A stretch of 64,000 bases of DNA, from positions 188,001-252,000 of the forward strand of contig WPIO01000092.1 in NCBI GenBank assembly GCA_009760855.2, read 5' to 3'. Positions 32,207 through 44,340 of this stretch are shown in pieces; the stretch's first letter is position 1, and each line of letters begins with the position of its first letter. A program made the position numbers and the translations under genes. The notes beneath the pieces were generated by a model. It did not search any database. It had not been told where the DNA came from and was given only the letters and a program-made list of their open reading frames with translations. The DNA is from Cristatella mucedo. Lineage: Eukaryota; Bryozoa; Phylactolaemata; Cristatellidae.

Positions 32207-33655
32207 ATACCAGCACTTATTCATCCCGTATTTGAACTTCTTCTAAAGGCGTTGATCGTCGGAAGTTTCTCCTGAATACGCCGTTTTGCATAGACGCCCC
32301 TTATTGACATTGGCAGCTACGATCCATCGGTCCCCAACATCTCTCCGCCAGACAGCCAATATTTGGCGTCATTGAAATCTCCAAGTTCTCCGGTATTCGT
32401 GTACGTAACTTGAACATCACTACTCGCGAACCCTTGCTCAGTACACTGGCGCAGAGCAGCAGTGGATTTCATGCAACTTTGGCCGAACCAACATTTGGCC
32501 GGACTGACATCGATCAGAAAGGAACTGCCCTCTGGCTGCCCTCAGCTTACACCGGAGGAACGACGTGCTGCAACGTGTTGGTCCGGTCCTCTACTTTGTA
32601 CTTGAGCACTGAAAGCAAGCATGTTAAGGAGCTTAACAATCCTTAAGCTGAACATCGGCAGCTCGCTGGCTCTATTTATTTTGTTTCGTGCAAGAAACTT
32701 CCGGTGGGGCTAGAATTACATGTAGGTTCTCCGTCTAATTCGGAGCTGAAGGAGAGACATCTAGATAACTCGCCGTGTTCGTCAGAGGCAGCTTGTCCTA
32801 ATTGCAAGCATGCCGTTTCGCACTTAATCTCTTTTAATGCTAATACAATCAAGTGCGTTCGAAATAACTTCGGGCTGAATAACTTTTCACACGACAATAT
32901 ATGGGAAGAAGAAGCTCGGTGAATTGTGACCATCATTACTTCGCCAAACAGCCGAACGCTAATTGTAATTGCTTAACTGCCATCGATTCTATGTGTTCAG
33001 CAGCCCGCATTAATCGATGTGTGCACCAAGCGCAGGCAGACCGTATATCCGCATCAAGACGTCGTTCGGCCAATCACTTGCAATTCAGCAAATGATCGCG
33101 CCATCCACTAATTTCGCGGGAGCCAATAATTCAGCAGTCTCCCTGAATTCAGAGAATGCCACTATAGTTCGAGAAAGTGACGAGACTTGCTAAATTAGCC
33201 AAAGCGAACTGATTCGTATCGATCAGGATATGTTTAGACAGAGTTCAATATGTAAAGACCTTCACCATGCGTCATAGCAGCCAATAGCATTAATGCCTAG
33301 TCCTTAATATATTTGATATTAGACATAAGCAAGCGTAGAATCATACGCAATGTCCCTCTACGATTTGGATTCGTAGTCTCATCAGATTACCAGGCATTTG
33401 CAGGAGGTCATAAGCAATGACACCGGGACCAATGACCTTGACAATGATAATGATCTTGACGAATAGTATGTACCTCTGCCACGCTACGATTGTTCTTAAA
33501 CTATAGGTCTCTAACGATACGGCTAGCTATACGGTAGCTATTAGCGTGTTCTGCATTTCCCTTCAAAAGAGCAGAAAGCGTCTAATGAACGATTTGATCT
33601 ATACGCCGGTTTAGAGTAGCCAAAATTAAGCACAAGTCAGCGCGAGACTTTGACC
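32207..33655. other. Intergenic, nothing recognised
   Basis: Frames at 32410-32646, 32704-32922 and 32901-33095 (plus) were examined; none has splice boundaries or a familiar motif. Confidence 0.4.
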
Positions 33656-33943
33656 TTATAAAACACAGAGAGAATCATAATTAAAGGGCCGATGAGGCGT
33701 ATACCAGACCTTGACTGTTCCCGAGAAAGCTAATCGCTGGAAACGCTTAAGGGACCTACGGGTGGTTTGACTGCGGACAGTGAAACGGAGTCTCGCTAAA
33801 TCAGCCAGCTTATTACTGAAAGCCTTCACTCGCTGCTCCTCATCTGTAACTACTAGGAATTTATCATCCAACAACCTATGGCCGACGCCGCACAAAAAGC
33901 CGACGCCATGAGAGAAAAGCTCAAAGCTCTCTAGCCGTCGCAC
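33656..33943 (-). CDS. Unrecognised minus-strand ORF beside a CpG island
   Basis: Ninety-five open codons ending in a TAA. Its non-repetitive, charged middle part reads DDKFLVVTDEEQRVKAF, then LADLARLRFTVRSQTTRRSL. The first codon in the open frame is GTG, so in a eukaryote this could only be an internal or terminal exon. An acceptor-like tcggccatag lies at about 33880. It faces away from the CpG island at 33950-35150, as a downstream exon of a minus-strand gene would. No family is recognised and chance is possible. Confidence 0.2.
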   Translation of the reverse strand: MRRLESFELFSHGVGFLCGVGHRLLDDKFLVVTDEEQRVKAFSNKLADLARLRFTVRSQTTRRSLKRFQRLAFSGTVKVWYTPHRPFNYDSLCVL

Positions 33944-34062
33944 GGCTCACTGCACGAGGCGAGGCGGCGTCCGAATGCGAGTAGCGCGTAAAAGACCGAG
34001 GGAGCTAAAAGCGGCATCTTTCGCATTCGACGCTTTCGAGATCGACGAGCGGCGAAGGAGAA

Positions 34063-34218
34063 ATGGCGCGAGAGTTCGACGAGGTCGGGAAAGACGACGC
34101 TCTTCCGCGACGGCGAGAGGCCGCACGTCCGGTGGAAGCCCGCAACGCGCGGCAGAGCGGATCGATTGGCACTCGACGCTCGGACGTTTTGCGGAGGGAG
34201 GTGGCCCCGCGATTCAAG
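34063..34218 (+). CDS. Candidate first coding exon in CpG island
   Basis: The ATG (gagaaATGG) opens exactly 52 codons in phase 0, starting MAREFDEVGKDDALPRRREA and ending REVAPRFK at a donor-like CAAG followed by gtaaac. The early part is acidic/basic mixed and not low-complexity. A SINE-2 fragment starts only 8 bases into the putative intron. No partner exon downstream was found in 34.2-53 kb and the protein is not recognised. Confidence 0.25.
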
Positions 34219-34225
34219 GTAAACG

Positions 34226-34335
34226 GCCTCGTTTATATAGCGGCGGCAGAAGTGCCTCGGCGCGGCTACAGCCCACCGTCGCTTGCAGTGGGCAATCAAG
34301 GATCGCCCAGAGTGCATGACTCGGCTGGTGACCTG
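34226..34335 (-). mobile_element. SINE-2 fragment
   Basis: tatagcggcggcagaagtgc, gtcgcttgcagtgggcaatc and aaggatcgccc are the SINE-2 body in reverse. The tail end and most of the head are gone. Confidence 0.7.
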
Positions 34336-34420
34336 CATCGCAGCGAGCGAGCGAGCACCTTACTCCTGGCCTCAGACCAAGGGAAGGAGGTTCCAGCTGT
34401 CGGCGCAGCGCTAAGGCGCC

Positions 34421-34460
34421 ACTCTGAGGCTGAGCGACGAACTCTGAGGCTGAGCGACGA
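34421..34460. repeat. Exact 20-bp tandem duplication
   Basis: actctgaggctgagcgacga occurs twice head to tail with no mismatch. Confidence 0.97.
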
Positions 34461-34559
34461 CGTCGGTCGGTAATTGGCGGAGACGATAGAGGCCGCCGAG
34501 CAGCTGCAGCAGACTCGCCGCGAGAGCGCCAACTCGACCGAAAGCCGCCGACCGCCCCG

Positions 34560-34560
<1 letters not shown>

Positions 34561-34590
<30 letters not shown>
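34561..34590. repeat. Poly-C run of about 29-30 bases
   Basis: Uninterrupted C on the plus strand (poly-G on the minus strand). Its length is likely to be unreliable in assemblies. Confidence 0.9.
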
Positions 34591-35150
34591 CTCCGTCGCC
34601 AGTCGTCCGCTTGGCGGAGCCCTGCCGCTCAACCGGTACAACGCACACACATTGGCCGGGCTCTCTCGACGCGGTGCAAAGTCACCGCCGAGTCGCGCGG
34701 CCTTGGCCTTGTTTTGCCGCCGCCGCTGCTGCCGCCGCCACTGCTTCTTTTTGTTGTCTGCCGAGCCCCCTTTGCTGTTCAGTGCGCCGACTCGAGACCA
34801 ATGCTCCTAGCGTCAACGCCGCCGGGAAGTGAATCAGCCGGCCGAGAGATGACAATCCGAGAAGATCGAACTCGGCGCTACTGCGTGGTGCTGCTCGCAG
34901 CGAGGAGTTCCTTCTCCGAGGCAGGCTCTCAAATGCCGCCGCCGCCATCCACGATTTTCGGCGATTCTTCTTTCTATCGGTCCAGCTCGCTTACGCAGTC
35001 CGACTGTCAAAGGCGTTGCCGCCGCTCCTATCTAATGCGCCCGAGACCTAGGTTCCTAGATTGGTGTAGCACGTGGGCACCGACGTTTGCTTGCGGTTGC
35101 AGTTATCATTCGTCACAAATGGCTGCAGCTGCTGCGGGGGGGGGGGCGGG

Positions 35151-36578
35151 TAAGCCTCGATTGCGAGATACTTGCAACGTGAAGCGCAGCGGCCAAATCC
35201 GGCTGCTGACGTTCACATCTTTGCAAAGTCCGCTGGGCCGCCATAGTACTTCGCGGTTAAAAATGATCTCATCCGGTGGCTTGCTAGCTTGCTCAATCCA
35301 GTCCGATTGCGGCTGCATTGCCCCCTCCGTGCAGCAACGCCCGCACAAGATCAGCGTCTGCCTTTGCTGCGGGCCTGCAAAGCATGACGTCGTTAAGTAA
35401 AGGAGATGAGGATCTTTACCCCCCTTCCAGCGGTCGGTAAAGAGCTGATGTTGGCGGTCACGTAGCTACAGGGGCGCCATCTTAAGATTACTCGCTTCGA
35501 CGGCTATCGCTCGCTACCTGCCTCAATGCAGCATAGAAGGAAAGTGCCACTATGCAGCAAAATTCGAAGCAGAAACGATTTGATCGACTATCGATTTGAG
35601 CAAAACGATGGCTCAGAGATCGTTTCGAAGACAGCCGCCGCCCGGTTTGTAGCAGGGATTCGCAAACACGGCCAGACTCCACCCGCGGGGTTGTAACCTA
35701 TGACGAGTCAAGCCTGACTCGTAGCTTACCCCACTCCTCACCAGCGACGGGACAATTGGGGTTGAAGCAGAAGCTGGATGATAGCGGTTGGCTTGGCTGC
35801 GCGACTGTCTTGGCTTGACAGCCCGTGCGCACGACAGCTAGAACCATGTGGAAACCTGCTCGCATTGCATTGGCCATCCAATTAGCAGGCCTCTCTAGTC
35901 ACTCTGCTTCTTCGTAATCTATCAGACTTGCGAAGCGCATAGTTCCTGTCGAATATCCACCTGACTGAGGCTGTGCCATAGTCGCTGGTATAGCGACGAA
36001 CCTCATCTGCAGGGTCTTACGCTACACGCCACCGCACGGCCTCACCGCTTTAGCATCGTCTAGAAATTAACTAATGTCGTGACATCTGGAGACAGGCCGC
36101 AAACGGAGAGCACCAAGTGAGCCGCCCTCCTACTACTGCAGCCGCCCCCTGCAGCTGCCTAGCGAGCTAGCTCCAGGCCGGATAGCCCTCTCCCGGATGT
36201 GAACGGCAGTATTTCGAGATCGGCCAAATGGTGACTGTCGACTTATTATTCGCAGTTTCTTAATTACATCGACAACGAACCGGTTATGCTATAATCCATG
36301 ATTAGGCAGTGGGAAAGCACAAGTCATGAAACCGGCAGTCAGCTGTACTGCAGGCTTTGAGCCAGGCAGCATTGTGCTCGGTTCATCCAGCCCTTCGAGC
36401 GAGGCAGTCGAGAAGCCTGGCTGCGGGCGTCGAAAGAGTATCTATCACGCTGTGGCGAATGCTGGACTCCCATAGACCTTCGCTGCAGACGACTTGGCAG
36501 ATCTGTGCTATGGGTGTGCACTGGTTCTCGTAAGGTTGGAGCGCTTTGCTGCTGTGCTCTGCTAACCAGTCGAAGTAC
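35151..36578. other. Intergenic, nothing recognised
   Basis: GC-moderate unique sequence. The minus-strand frame at 35488-35682 has no support. Confidence 0.4.
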
Positions 36579-36682
36579 CGGTATGCATCGAGGCATATAC
36601 CGGAGTGCATCGAGGCATATATCGGTATGCATCGAGGCATATACCAGAGTGCATCGAGGCATGTACCGGAGTGTATCGAGAT
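36579..36682. repeat. 22-bp tandem repeat with alternating variants
   Basis: About 4.7 units of 22 bases, core GCATCGAGGCATATA. Units alternate between cggtat and cggagt/cagagt starts, giving a 44-base higher-order period. Confidence 0.9.
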
Positions 36683-36769
36683 ACCTGGCATTACCAGTAT
36701 CTGCCTTGAGTCGGTAGAGACTAGCACCGTTCCGAGCGCTTTGCTTGTGGCTAGGCCTATTCCTCAGAA

Positions 36770-37600
36770 TCGGCCCTGCCAGCATATCTCCTGCTGCGTC
36801 TTCGAGAAATATGGGTGCGTCCTGTTTCAATGTGACCTTCCACTAGACGGCCACATCAGCTCCACAGACGAGTCTGGCTACGTTCAGCTACATAGCATTG
36901 TCCAAAGTCGGGCCTGCTCATACAGAGAAACCGCATCCAAGTTGGTCCGTGCATTCATTCCATACAGTCTCGACTTCTGCCACTCGCTGATTTGAGGCCT
37001 TTCGACCAGCGAAATCAGGCGCTCACAGCAGGTGCAAAACTCTGCATCCAGGCTTGTCTGTCTGTCTCTGTCGGGAGCCCCGTACGTCGGGAGCCACGCT
37101 TCTTGCCTCACTTCGCGGTCGCTTCCTATCAAGCAGCACCGGTAGACTTCGACTACTGGTCGCTCACTTTTAGGTTCCTTCATTCTCCCACTGGCAGCCC
37201 ACTTCCCGCGAATTACTTCCCAGAACTCCTTCGAGATCCGGCTAGGAATCGCACCTGCCGCCGCGCTTCTGACTTACGCCGCTTGGCTGTGCCACGAGCC
37301 GTCCTCAAATTATTTGTAGACTGTGCCTTTAGTTCGTTTGCTCCCACAGCGTGGAACTCACTTCCTACTGACGTCACGGCATCTCCTGAATCCAAGACGT
37401 TTAAAAATAAGCTAAAACCCATCCGATCGCCACTGCATTCGCCGGGTCATTGTGAATTGTCATCGATATGCTTATGCGTGCTGGCACTGCACATGTCTTG
37501 CCACTAACCATGTTGACACGCTTCCTTTGCCTAGAAGGAGATTCTCCGATGGTGCTATGCAAATTTATGGGGCCAAAATTATTATTATTATTATCAAGGA
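36770..37600 (+). mobile_element. LINE-A 3' portion
   Basis: Encodes, with frameshifts, VLFQCDLPLDGHISS, YRETASKLVRAFIPYSLDFC, then FVDCAFSSFAPTAWNSLPT and SKTFKNKLKPI. A 3' UTR follows, with tttgcctagaaggagattct, tgatggtgctatgcaaattt and an (ATT)n tail. Dead 5'-truncated copy. Confidence 0.85.
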
Positions 37601-40079
37601 TACCAGTGCATAACCTTGCGGTTCGATTGCAGGCCGGCACTCGGCTACGGCATGCTGGCCCGCCGCCTTTGACGTGAGCAGCAGCTGCACGTACGCAGAC
37701 GCTAGATACAAACTCCGCTCCACGAGTGACTGGATGTGCAACCTCCGGTTTCCCAAGAGGTGGGTGGGGGGGGACCAGAGCGGCGATGCATAGTCCGATC
37801 CTAGGTGCTAGCTGCCAATCTTTTCTCTTCTGTTTTCATCCCGCTCCCCACCCCCCCCCCCGCTTTATGGCCGCTTTGACGCCCTGCCCGCCGCCTCGCT
37901 TCTCTCCCCAAAGCGCCAAAGCCTGCCACACTGCCCGACGACAATGCAGGATGCGGGTCGATCTGCCATCCGAGCTGCTGCTGCTGCCGCCTCAGGGCGC
38001 ATACCGAACTCGGCCAGAGCGACCGAGGGCTAGTCGGAATCAGTGACGTCATTTGCATATGCTGATCTATCTCTGACGTACGGCGAATGGCTAAAAATAA
38101 AAGGTGACGGTCTGCGTGGCTGCTAGCAAGCAACGACTAACAGCTATGCACACACACACACACACACTCTCGCGCGCCGGATCGAGAAGGAATTCTGGGA
38201 AGTAATTTACACTCATGCACGAGCACACACTTACGCGTGCAGCCGCCCTAGGCAAACTGCTTCTTGGCAGTTGGTGGCAGCCTACAGCACGACCACGGTC
38301 GCTGGCTAGAAAGATAGGGAGCAGAGGGAGAGGGCGAGATAAAGTGACACAGAGAGGGAGCGAGAAAGGGACGGATAGTCGGGGGGGGGAAGGGGAGTGA
38401 TAGAGGGAAGGAGAGGAAAAGAGAGAGAGAGAGAGAGAGACACACACACACACACACAAACACACATAGACAGCGATAAGGAAAAACAAAGATCTAGAAG
38501 TGAGTGAAAACGAGAGATAGAGAGGGAAGAGAAACTGCTAAGAAAACGAGCTAACCTTTCGGCTGACTTTGTAGAGGACAGATATTTTACTTTTTAACCA
38601 TAGAGCACACGAGCCAAGTGGCTGATAGATAGGTGAAGCAGCACGTCGAAATGCCGCTCGTGGCCGATTCTTTGCAAGGGGACAAGGCCTGAGCTGTAGG
38701 CAAATTCAAGCACGATCGCTGTGCGATGCGATTCTCGTGACACCCGTACCCAGACAGCGACACTGCAGGCGAGACAGATGCGGATAACTGAAGCGGAAGA
38801 CTCTCCCTCAAGAGAGCTCCACCAAGCCGAGCTTATCGTGAGCTGGTCATGCGTGAATCGTATCATCAATCGTAAAGGTAGTCGAACCGACAGCCGCATC
38901 GCATGGCTTGCCTGAGAGCTATGCATAATTCTATCTTGCAAACGAGAGAAAAGAGAAAATGAGAAATGAGAAAAGAACTGCGCTCAAGGAACCAGCCTTG
39001 TCAGCCCCCTCCATTCCCTGTCGACACCCAACGCGATGATACTCGAAGTAGCACTATGAAGCGCACTCGGTGGTTCGGGTATTCCAAGGTAGCTGAGTCG
39101 CATGTGGCAGAACTAATGTTGAAATAAAAGCGTTCGGCATCCAAAAAGTAGCTATTTGCAATGCCATTCGGAATCTACGGACTATACTAGTCTGACGAAA
39201 TGGGTCATGGCTGGCATTACTCTTACTCCTGCGTCCGCTTTCGGAGATCGTGGGCTCAACTTCTACGAACGATACTTCACGTTACTTCTTTCCAGGGCTA
39301 CGATATCCAGTCGCACAATCGATGCTCTATGAGAATCCGGCTTGATTTTCAGCTGCACTTGCCAGACTTGGGGGATTTAGTTGTACTTGCACGCAAAAAA
39401 ACTGCCGTCGACCTACAGTAGTCACAAGTCCAACTGTCCGCAGGCTGATCGTAGAGAGAGTTTGTACACACATACATGTATATATATCTGGGCACTGGTG
39501 TATTGAAGGAGTAGTGCCAGCGCTCACCTTGGGTTAACCGTAATGGGCGCATTTGGCAAGCAAGCCGTCTGATACGACTGTCGACTTTGCAACAATTGGC
39601 TGACTCTGCGAGGAGGTGCGGTGGTCTAGACGCGGCTGGTCTTAATTATGGACGCGAGCCTTGCACGAGTCTGCATTCAGTTTTGTGCACGCAGACGACC
39701 TTTGGTCCGCCTGGCTCAGTTTCATGCCTAGGTCCACCGTACAGCCACCGTGATTGCCGAGTCTTCTTTTCGCTAGCTGCAAGGTTCCACGAAGATCCAA
39801 AGTGAATCTCTCTTCTGCTTCGGCTGCAAGTGCTGAGGCAAGGAAAAGAGAGTAGCTCGAGTCCGGGTGAATGCAAGCGCTACCCGGAACTAGCGGCCAG
39901 CAGTAGGCGATTCTTGTCGAAGCCGAGTAGCGCAGCTGTGTGCAGAGCTTTTATTGATGCTGACAATGCAAGTGCATATCGATCGCCAGGCAGCAGGAGT
40001 AGACGTTGCAGCACGAGTATACGGGGCTCGGACGGGATATAATGGCTGGCGCGTAATGACAGCGGGCTGGTACAACGTA
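37601..40079. other. Intergenic with simple repeats
   Basis: Contains a (CA)n run at 38143-38166, a GA/CA compound microsatellite at 38412-38465 within a purine-rich stretch (38310-38540), and a C run near 37850. Frames at 37726-38046, 38091-38489 and 38594-38941 are unsupported. Confidence 0.5.
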
Positions 40080-40395
40080 ACACCCCCACCCCACCCCCAC
40101 CCCACCGCCGAGTGCATTAATGGCGCCTGTCCACGGAGAGGTTCCGCCCGGCCAATCGCGTCGCGGTAAATCCCGTCTTGCCAAAATGGCCGAAATGCAG
40201 CAATGCAGAGGCCCCCGCCACCCCCTCCCGCCGCCGCCGCTGACCTTTCTGAACGGAAGACTGGGAAGCTCTCTGCTCGAAGCGGGCTACACGAATCGGT
40301 ACTTTTCGCGCATTTTAAATTTCAGATCACAGAGCGACCGGAGGCAGCATGTGCGCGCGGATGGACTTGTGGTCTCTAGGAGCCTAGCAGACTGA
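40080..40395 (+). other. Small CpG-rich block with possible promoter motifs
   Basis: A C-rich imperfect repeat (caccccacccccacccc) precedes a CCAAT motif (ggccaatcgcg, about 40150) and an ATG in good context (ccaaaATGGCC, about 40187) opening a 69-codon frame with a Pro run. There is no donor or family match, so it is noted but not called as a gene. Confidence 0.2.
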
Positions 40396-41819
40396 GCCGC
40401 TGTGCTTCGCGAAAGTCAACCATTCCGCCGGAAGTGCGTCGGCAAACTCTGCGAAATCTCATTTAAATTTTGCGCGCGTACCATCGTATCTTCTTGAATA
40501 TGGAAGACTGCTGGGCACGATTTTTTTTCGTTTTCCACCGGCTCCGTCCAAAAAGAGCAGCTTCTAAGCTTGGCACTTTCTCCGTTTCCTGGGCGTACGG
40601 TGTGGCTACGTCGTCGATTGACCGCGGCCGTCGCGTGGTCTAGATTCTGCAGGCTGGACAAGTTTTCCGCGGCCAAGCAAGCAGCGGGGGCCCGTGAAAG
40701 CGAACCGCCACCGCACGCCTGCTAAGCAGTCTCTTACTCTGTCAGCCACCCGGCAGCTCTTCTGACACGCCAGTTGCTTCGATGTTATAACCCTAGCGAC
40801 GATCGACTGACTCATCGAAAGAAAGTCTCATTTTTTGCCGCAACGAAGCCTCGGCGTTTATGACTAACACTTGCAGCAGGCAATAAAAAAATTGCCTGCT
40901 TACAGGACGGAAGCCACGACCAGGGTCGCGAAGTATTTGCACTTTACCCCGAGGCTGAGACCTGGGAGCCTGAGCTAATGACCTGTCGCAGATTAGAAAG
41001 ATTCTCTTTTATTTTCTTTTTTTCTCGCGTATACTCTCCTATTCTCTTTATCTCTTACTTATAGGCACACTTATCACATCGCGCGCATAATCCCGCACAA
41101 CTAAAAGCATGCACAATCTCTTAACCAAAAGAAAAAGTGCTAAAGCCGCAGCTACCACCAAAGGCTCAGATTAGTTAATGAAAACAGTTAACGTGAGAAG
41201 CAGAAGCTATTTGTGCGAAACTGCTGAAGCGCGGCGTGTGCGCGCTGCTGAGTGGAATGTGAAACCCTAAGTGCAGGAAGCGCCACAACTAGCGGCGTTA
41301 ATAGCGCGCGGTGTGGGCATACGCACCTAATGTGCGTCGGTAGCTAACTATATCCCGAAATATTCCATAGAAAGATTACCGCCGTTGATATAACGGATAT
41401 AGAACGGACTACTCAGATACACTATAGATATAGAACGGACTACTCAGAAGAGATTTGAGGAGCCAGTATCTGTCACGTGTCTGCTGCAAGAACCAGCGGC
41501 GCTACGTACGCTGCTTGTTGGATGGACTGTAGCTGCGGAGCCGAGACAGCGCGTTCGCAACAGCAGCAGCTCACGCGTAACGTGCCTAGAATAAGATTCG
41601 TTTCTCCGAAAGAGCTATAAGCAAAATTATTATAATCATCATTATTATTACTCTGTAGTTTCACTGCCTTTTTTCTGACAACGCACTCCAATCAGCCCAC
41701 TTATAGATAATAGATTAACTGAAGAAATAACATACATCTCCAGCGCTAAATAGTCGGCTGAAGTAAATGAATACTTATGCATCTCGCGGCGAGATCAATT
41801 GCGTCCGCGCCAGTCTCGC
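40396..41819. other. Intergenic, nothing recognised
   Basis: Unique-looking apart from the short duplication at 41397-41448. The minus-strand frames at 40416-40815 are unsupported. Confidence 0.4.
41397..41448. repeat. 30-bp-period duplication
   Basis: gatatagaacggactactca occurs twice with starts 30 bases apart. Confidence 0.9.
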
Positions 41820-41945
41820 TAATAATAATAATAATAATGTACTTGATAAAGCGCCCTCAGAGAACTTAATCTCTCTCTAGGCGCTTTACATTTGCTGCAA
41901 AGGGAAATGCAATTAAATGGTAAGTAAAATCATGCTTGAAAAACA
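41820..41945 (-). mobile_element. LINE-A 3' UTR and tail
   Basis: AAT repeats, tgtacttgataaagcgccct, hairpin, and 3' UTR as far as aaaatcatgcttgaaaaaca. Truncated there. Sequence is almost identical to 18176-18300. Confidence 0.85.
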
Positions 41946-42339
41946 AGCTAAGCACGAACCGGAGGCGCCGCGAGGTTCCGACGGCAGCACGGTGGCGAGC
42001 GCTCTGTCCATCTATGGTGGTGGCGCGGTCGGCTGAGAAATGTGCACTGTTGTCGTACAGTCTCGCTCCCGCCACGCCGCCGCGGCTTCTCCCTACTCTA
42101 CCGTATCAGTGAATTCTCGCTCCTTTAGCGCAACTCTCTTCCCCAAACTTCCTCGTCAATTATCCAGCTTCCCGGATTTTGGCGAGAATAAAAAACTGAC
42201 GCCGTTGCCACAACCGCAGTCAGGCGGCTTTTTACGAAAGTATCGACGAGCTGGGATTTGCGCCTTGCACTCACCACTGCGGTTTCTGAAAAAAATCTGC
42301 GGTACTCGAGCGCTGGCAGCGCTTACCAGTTTTTTTTTA

Positions 42340-42672
42340 AACTCCGGTCCTCCTCTTAAAGACAGTTGGCGAGAGAAGCTTTAGCTCTGCAGGTCCTAGT
42401 CTGTGGAACTCGCTTCCACAATTCTTACGCAACGACAACTACTCTCCTGCTGCCAACTATGGCGCATCCTTTTCAGCGGTACTGAGCTGCTACTTCTATG
42501 CTACTCACTACCTCAACTGCTCACCTGACTCTGCTATGCTTCCCACTTTCTCTTTGTTGCGTGAGACGAAGTCTGTTGGCTACCGAATGCGTACCGAGCG
42601 CTATACAAAACTCTCCTGTGTAACACCCACATAGTCTTTATGACTTTGTGGAGTTACAGACGGAGGTACACA
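42340..42672 (+). mobile_element. LINE-B 3' end
   Basis: Encodes the last LINE-B block: [19 protein letters not shown], then LSCYFYATHYLNCSPDSAML and LRETKSVGYRMRTE, followed by ctctcctgtgtaacacccac and tctttatgactttgtggagt and a short ACAC tail. 5'-truncated. Confidence 0.87.
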
Positions 42673-42965
42673 CACACCAGTCTGGCTGCAGCGCTGCTCC
42701 ATCCGACGTCGAAACGATTCTGCGTCCCAGCCATCCCTCGCCATCCGGCGGGGTATGATCTCAAATGGCCGCTGCGCCATGATGGTACGCCGAAGGGGTG
42801 AGTGGGCCTGTCTGGCCTCGCTCCCGCCTACCCACCCCCCATCCGAACCTGTGTGCGTCGAAGCTTGGCTCGCGGCGCCGCCTATGCAAGGCCGCGGCGT
42901 TTAGATGTGCAAGATCGTGGTTTACGCCGCCGAATTCTAGCTCACCATCGCCCTCATTTTGATCT

Positions 42966-43060
42966 ATAATATAATAATAATAATAATACGTTTTTATAGC
43001 GCTCTCAGAAAGCATAATTTCTGTTTAGGCATCTAGGTATTGTACATATGCTGTAAAGGA
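42966..43060 (-). mobile_element. LINE-A or SINE-1 tail fragment
   Basis: ATAATAATA tail, tatagcgctctcagaaagca and taatttctgtttaggcatct: a diverged copy of the shared hairpin. Too short to say which family. Confidence 0.6.
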
Positions 43061-43124
43061 AGCAGGACGCGGCGCCAGTAAGGAGCGTCATGGCGCCCGC
43101 TGGGGGGGCGTGCGTGTGCGTAAT

Positions 43125-43405
43125 CAGTTTAGCTGATTTAGCAGCCTCATTTGTATAGCGGCAGAAGAGCCTTGATGCCTAATAATAATAATAAGAATAA
43201 GAATAGTGCAATAGCAATAATACATTTGTCCAGCGCTCTCAGAGGACTTGATCTCTTTCTAGGCACTTTAAATTTGCTGCAAAGGAAGCATGATCAAAAT
43301 GGCTACCACCGCTTGCAGTGGAGAATAAAGGATCGCCCGCTGCACGACTCGAGCCCACGACCCGGGTCGTATAGAGCGAACACGTGACCTCGTGGAATAA
43401 GTCCC
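43125..43405 (-). mobile_element. SINE-2 copy, split by a LINE-A tail
   Basis: On the minus strand the head and body (43299-43405; B box gggctcgagtcgtg, body attctccactgcaagcggtg) are separated from the SINE-2 end (43125-43178; ggctcttctgccgctatac, ctgctaaatcagct) by an inserted LINE-A tail. Confidence 0.8.
43180..43298 (-). mobile_element. LINE-A tail nested in SINE-2
   Basis: AATAATAAGAAT repeats, tccagcgctctcagaggact, hairpin and tttaaatttgctgcaaagga, with SINE-2 sequence on both sides. Confidence 0.82.
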
Positions 43406-43419
43406 AGAAGCGTGATGTT

Positions 43420-43890
43420 TGTTGGGGAAATGCATTCCGATGTGTCTCCGTGTGTAACTCCACAAAGCCACACAGACGAAGTGGGTGATGCGCAGGAGAG
43501 TTTTTTTTTTATAGCGAACTCACAGCCTAAGCGGCTTTCTCGACGCATGCGGAAGCCAGCATACTACATCTCACGTAACAAAGAGAAAACCAGAAGCATA
43601 GCTTGCCTGCTCAGGCATTTGCAAATGAGTCGGACAATGAGTAGCGTGAAAGTCGCAGCTCACGACGGCTGGAAAGGATGCGCCACGGTCGGCAGCAGGG
43701 GAGCATGCAAATCGTAGCGTGTGCATAGTGGAAGTGAGATCCGCAGGTACGCAGAGCAGAGGCTTCTGTCGCCAACGGTCTATAAGTCTAGTTACGGAGC
43801 AGCTAATGCATTGTCCGTAGAGAACCTGGGGGCACGAGGAAGCTGAAACTGGTGCAGCAGTTCAGCTATCCAGTGTCCTCTTTCTCTCTT
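43420..43890 (-). mobile_element. LINE-B 3' end, truncated at a (CT)n tract
   Basis: The minus-strand order is WIAELLHQFQLPRAPRFST, then a region equivalent to LWNSLPQFL (damaged), then the 3' block with actctcctgcgcatcaccca and gtggagttacacacggagac. The 5' breakpoint lies about 20 bases from the long (CT)n tract. Confidence 0.8.
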
Positions 43891-43902
43891 AATTCTCTTT
43901 CG

Positions 43903-44340
<438 letters not shown>

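Larger units (their letters stand above)
33950..35150. promoter_or_regulatory. CpG-rich island with poly-C tract
   Basis: GC- and CpG-rich, containing a candidate first exon (34063-34218), a SINE-2 fragment, an exact 20-bp tandem duplication and a 30-base C run. A second possible mini-exon, ATG at 35119 encoding MAAAAAGGGAG before gtaagc at 35150, is Ala/Gly-only and not called. Long frames on both strands are compositional. Confidence 0.5.

Noticed and set aside
34474-35400. 308-codon plus-strand frame crossing the poly-C run
   Set aside because: Contains a homopolymer-encoded Pro run, has no domain-like content and depends on the exact length of the C tract.
40875-40900. 10-bp perfect hairpin (agcaggcaat / attgcctgct)
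   Set aside because: About one such hairpin with a loop under 10 bases is expected by chance in 64 kb.
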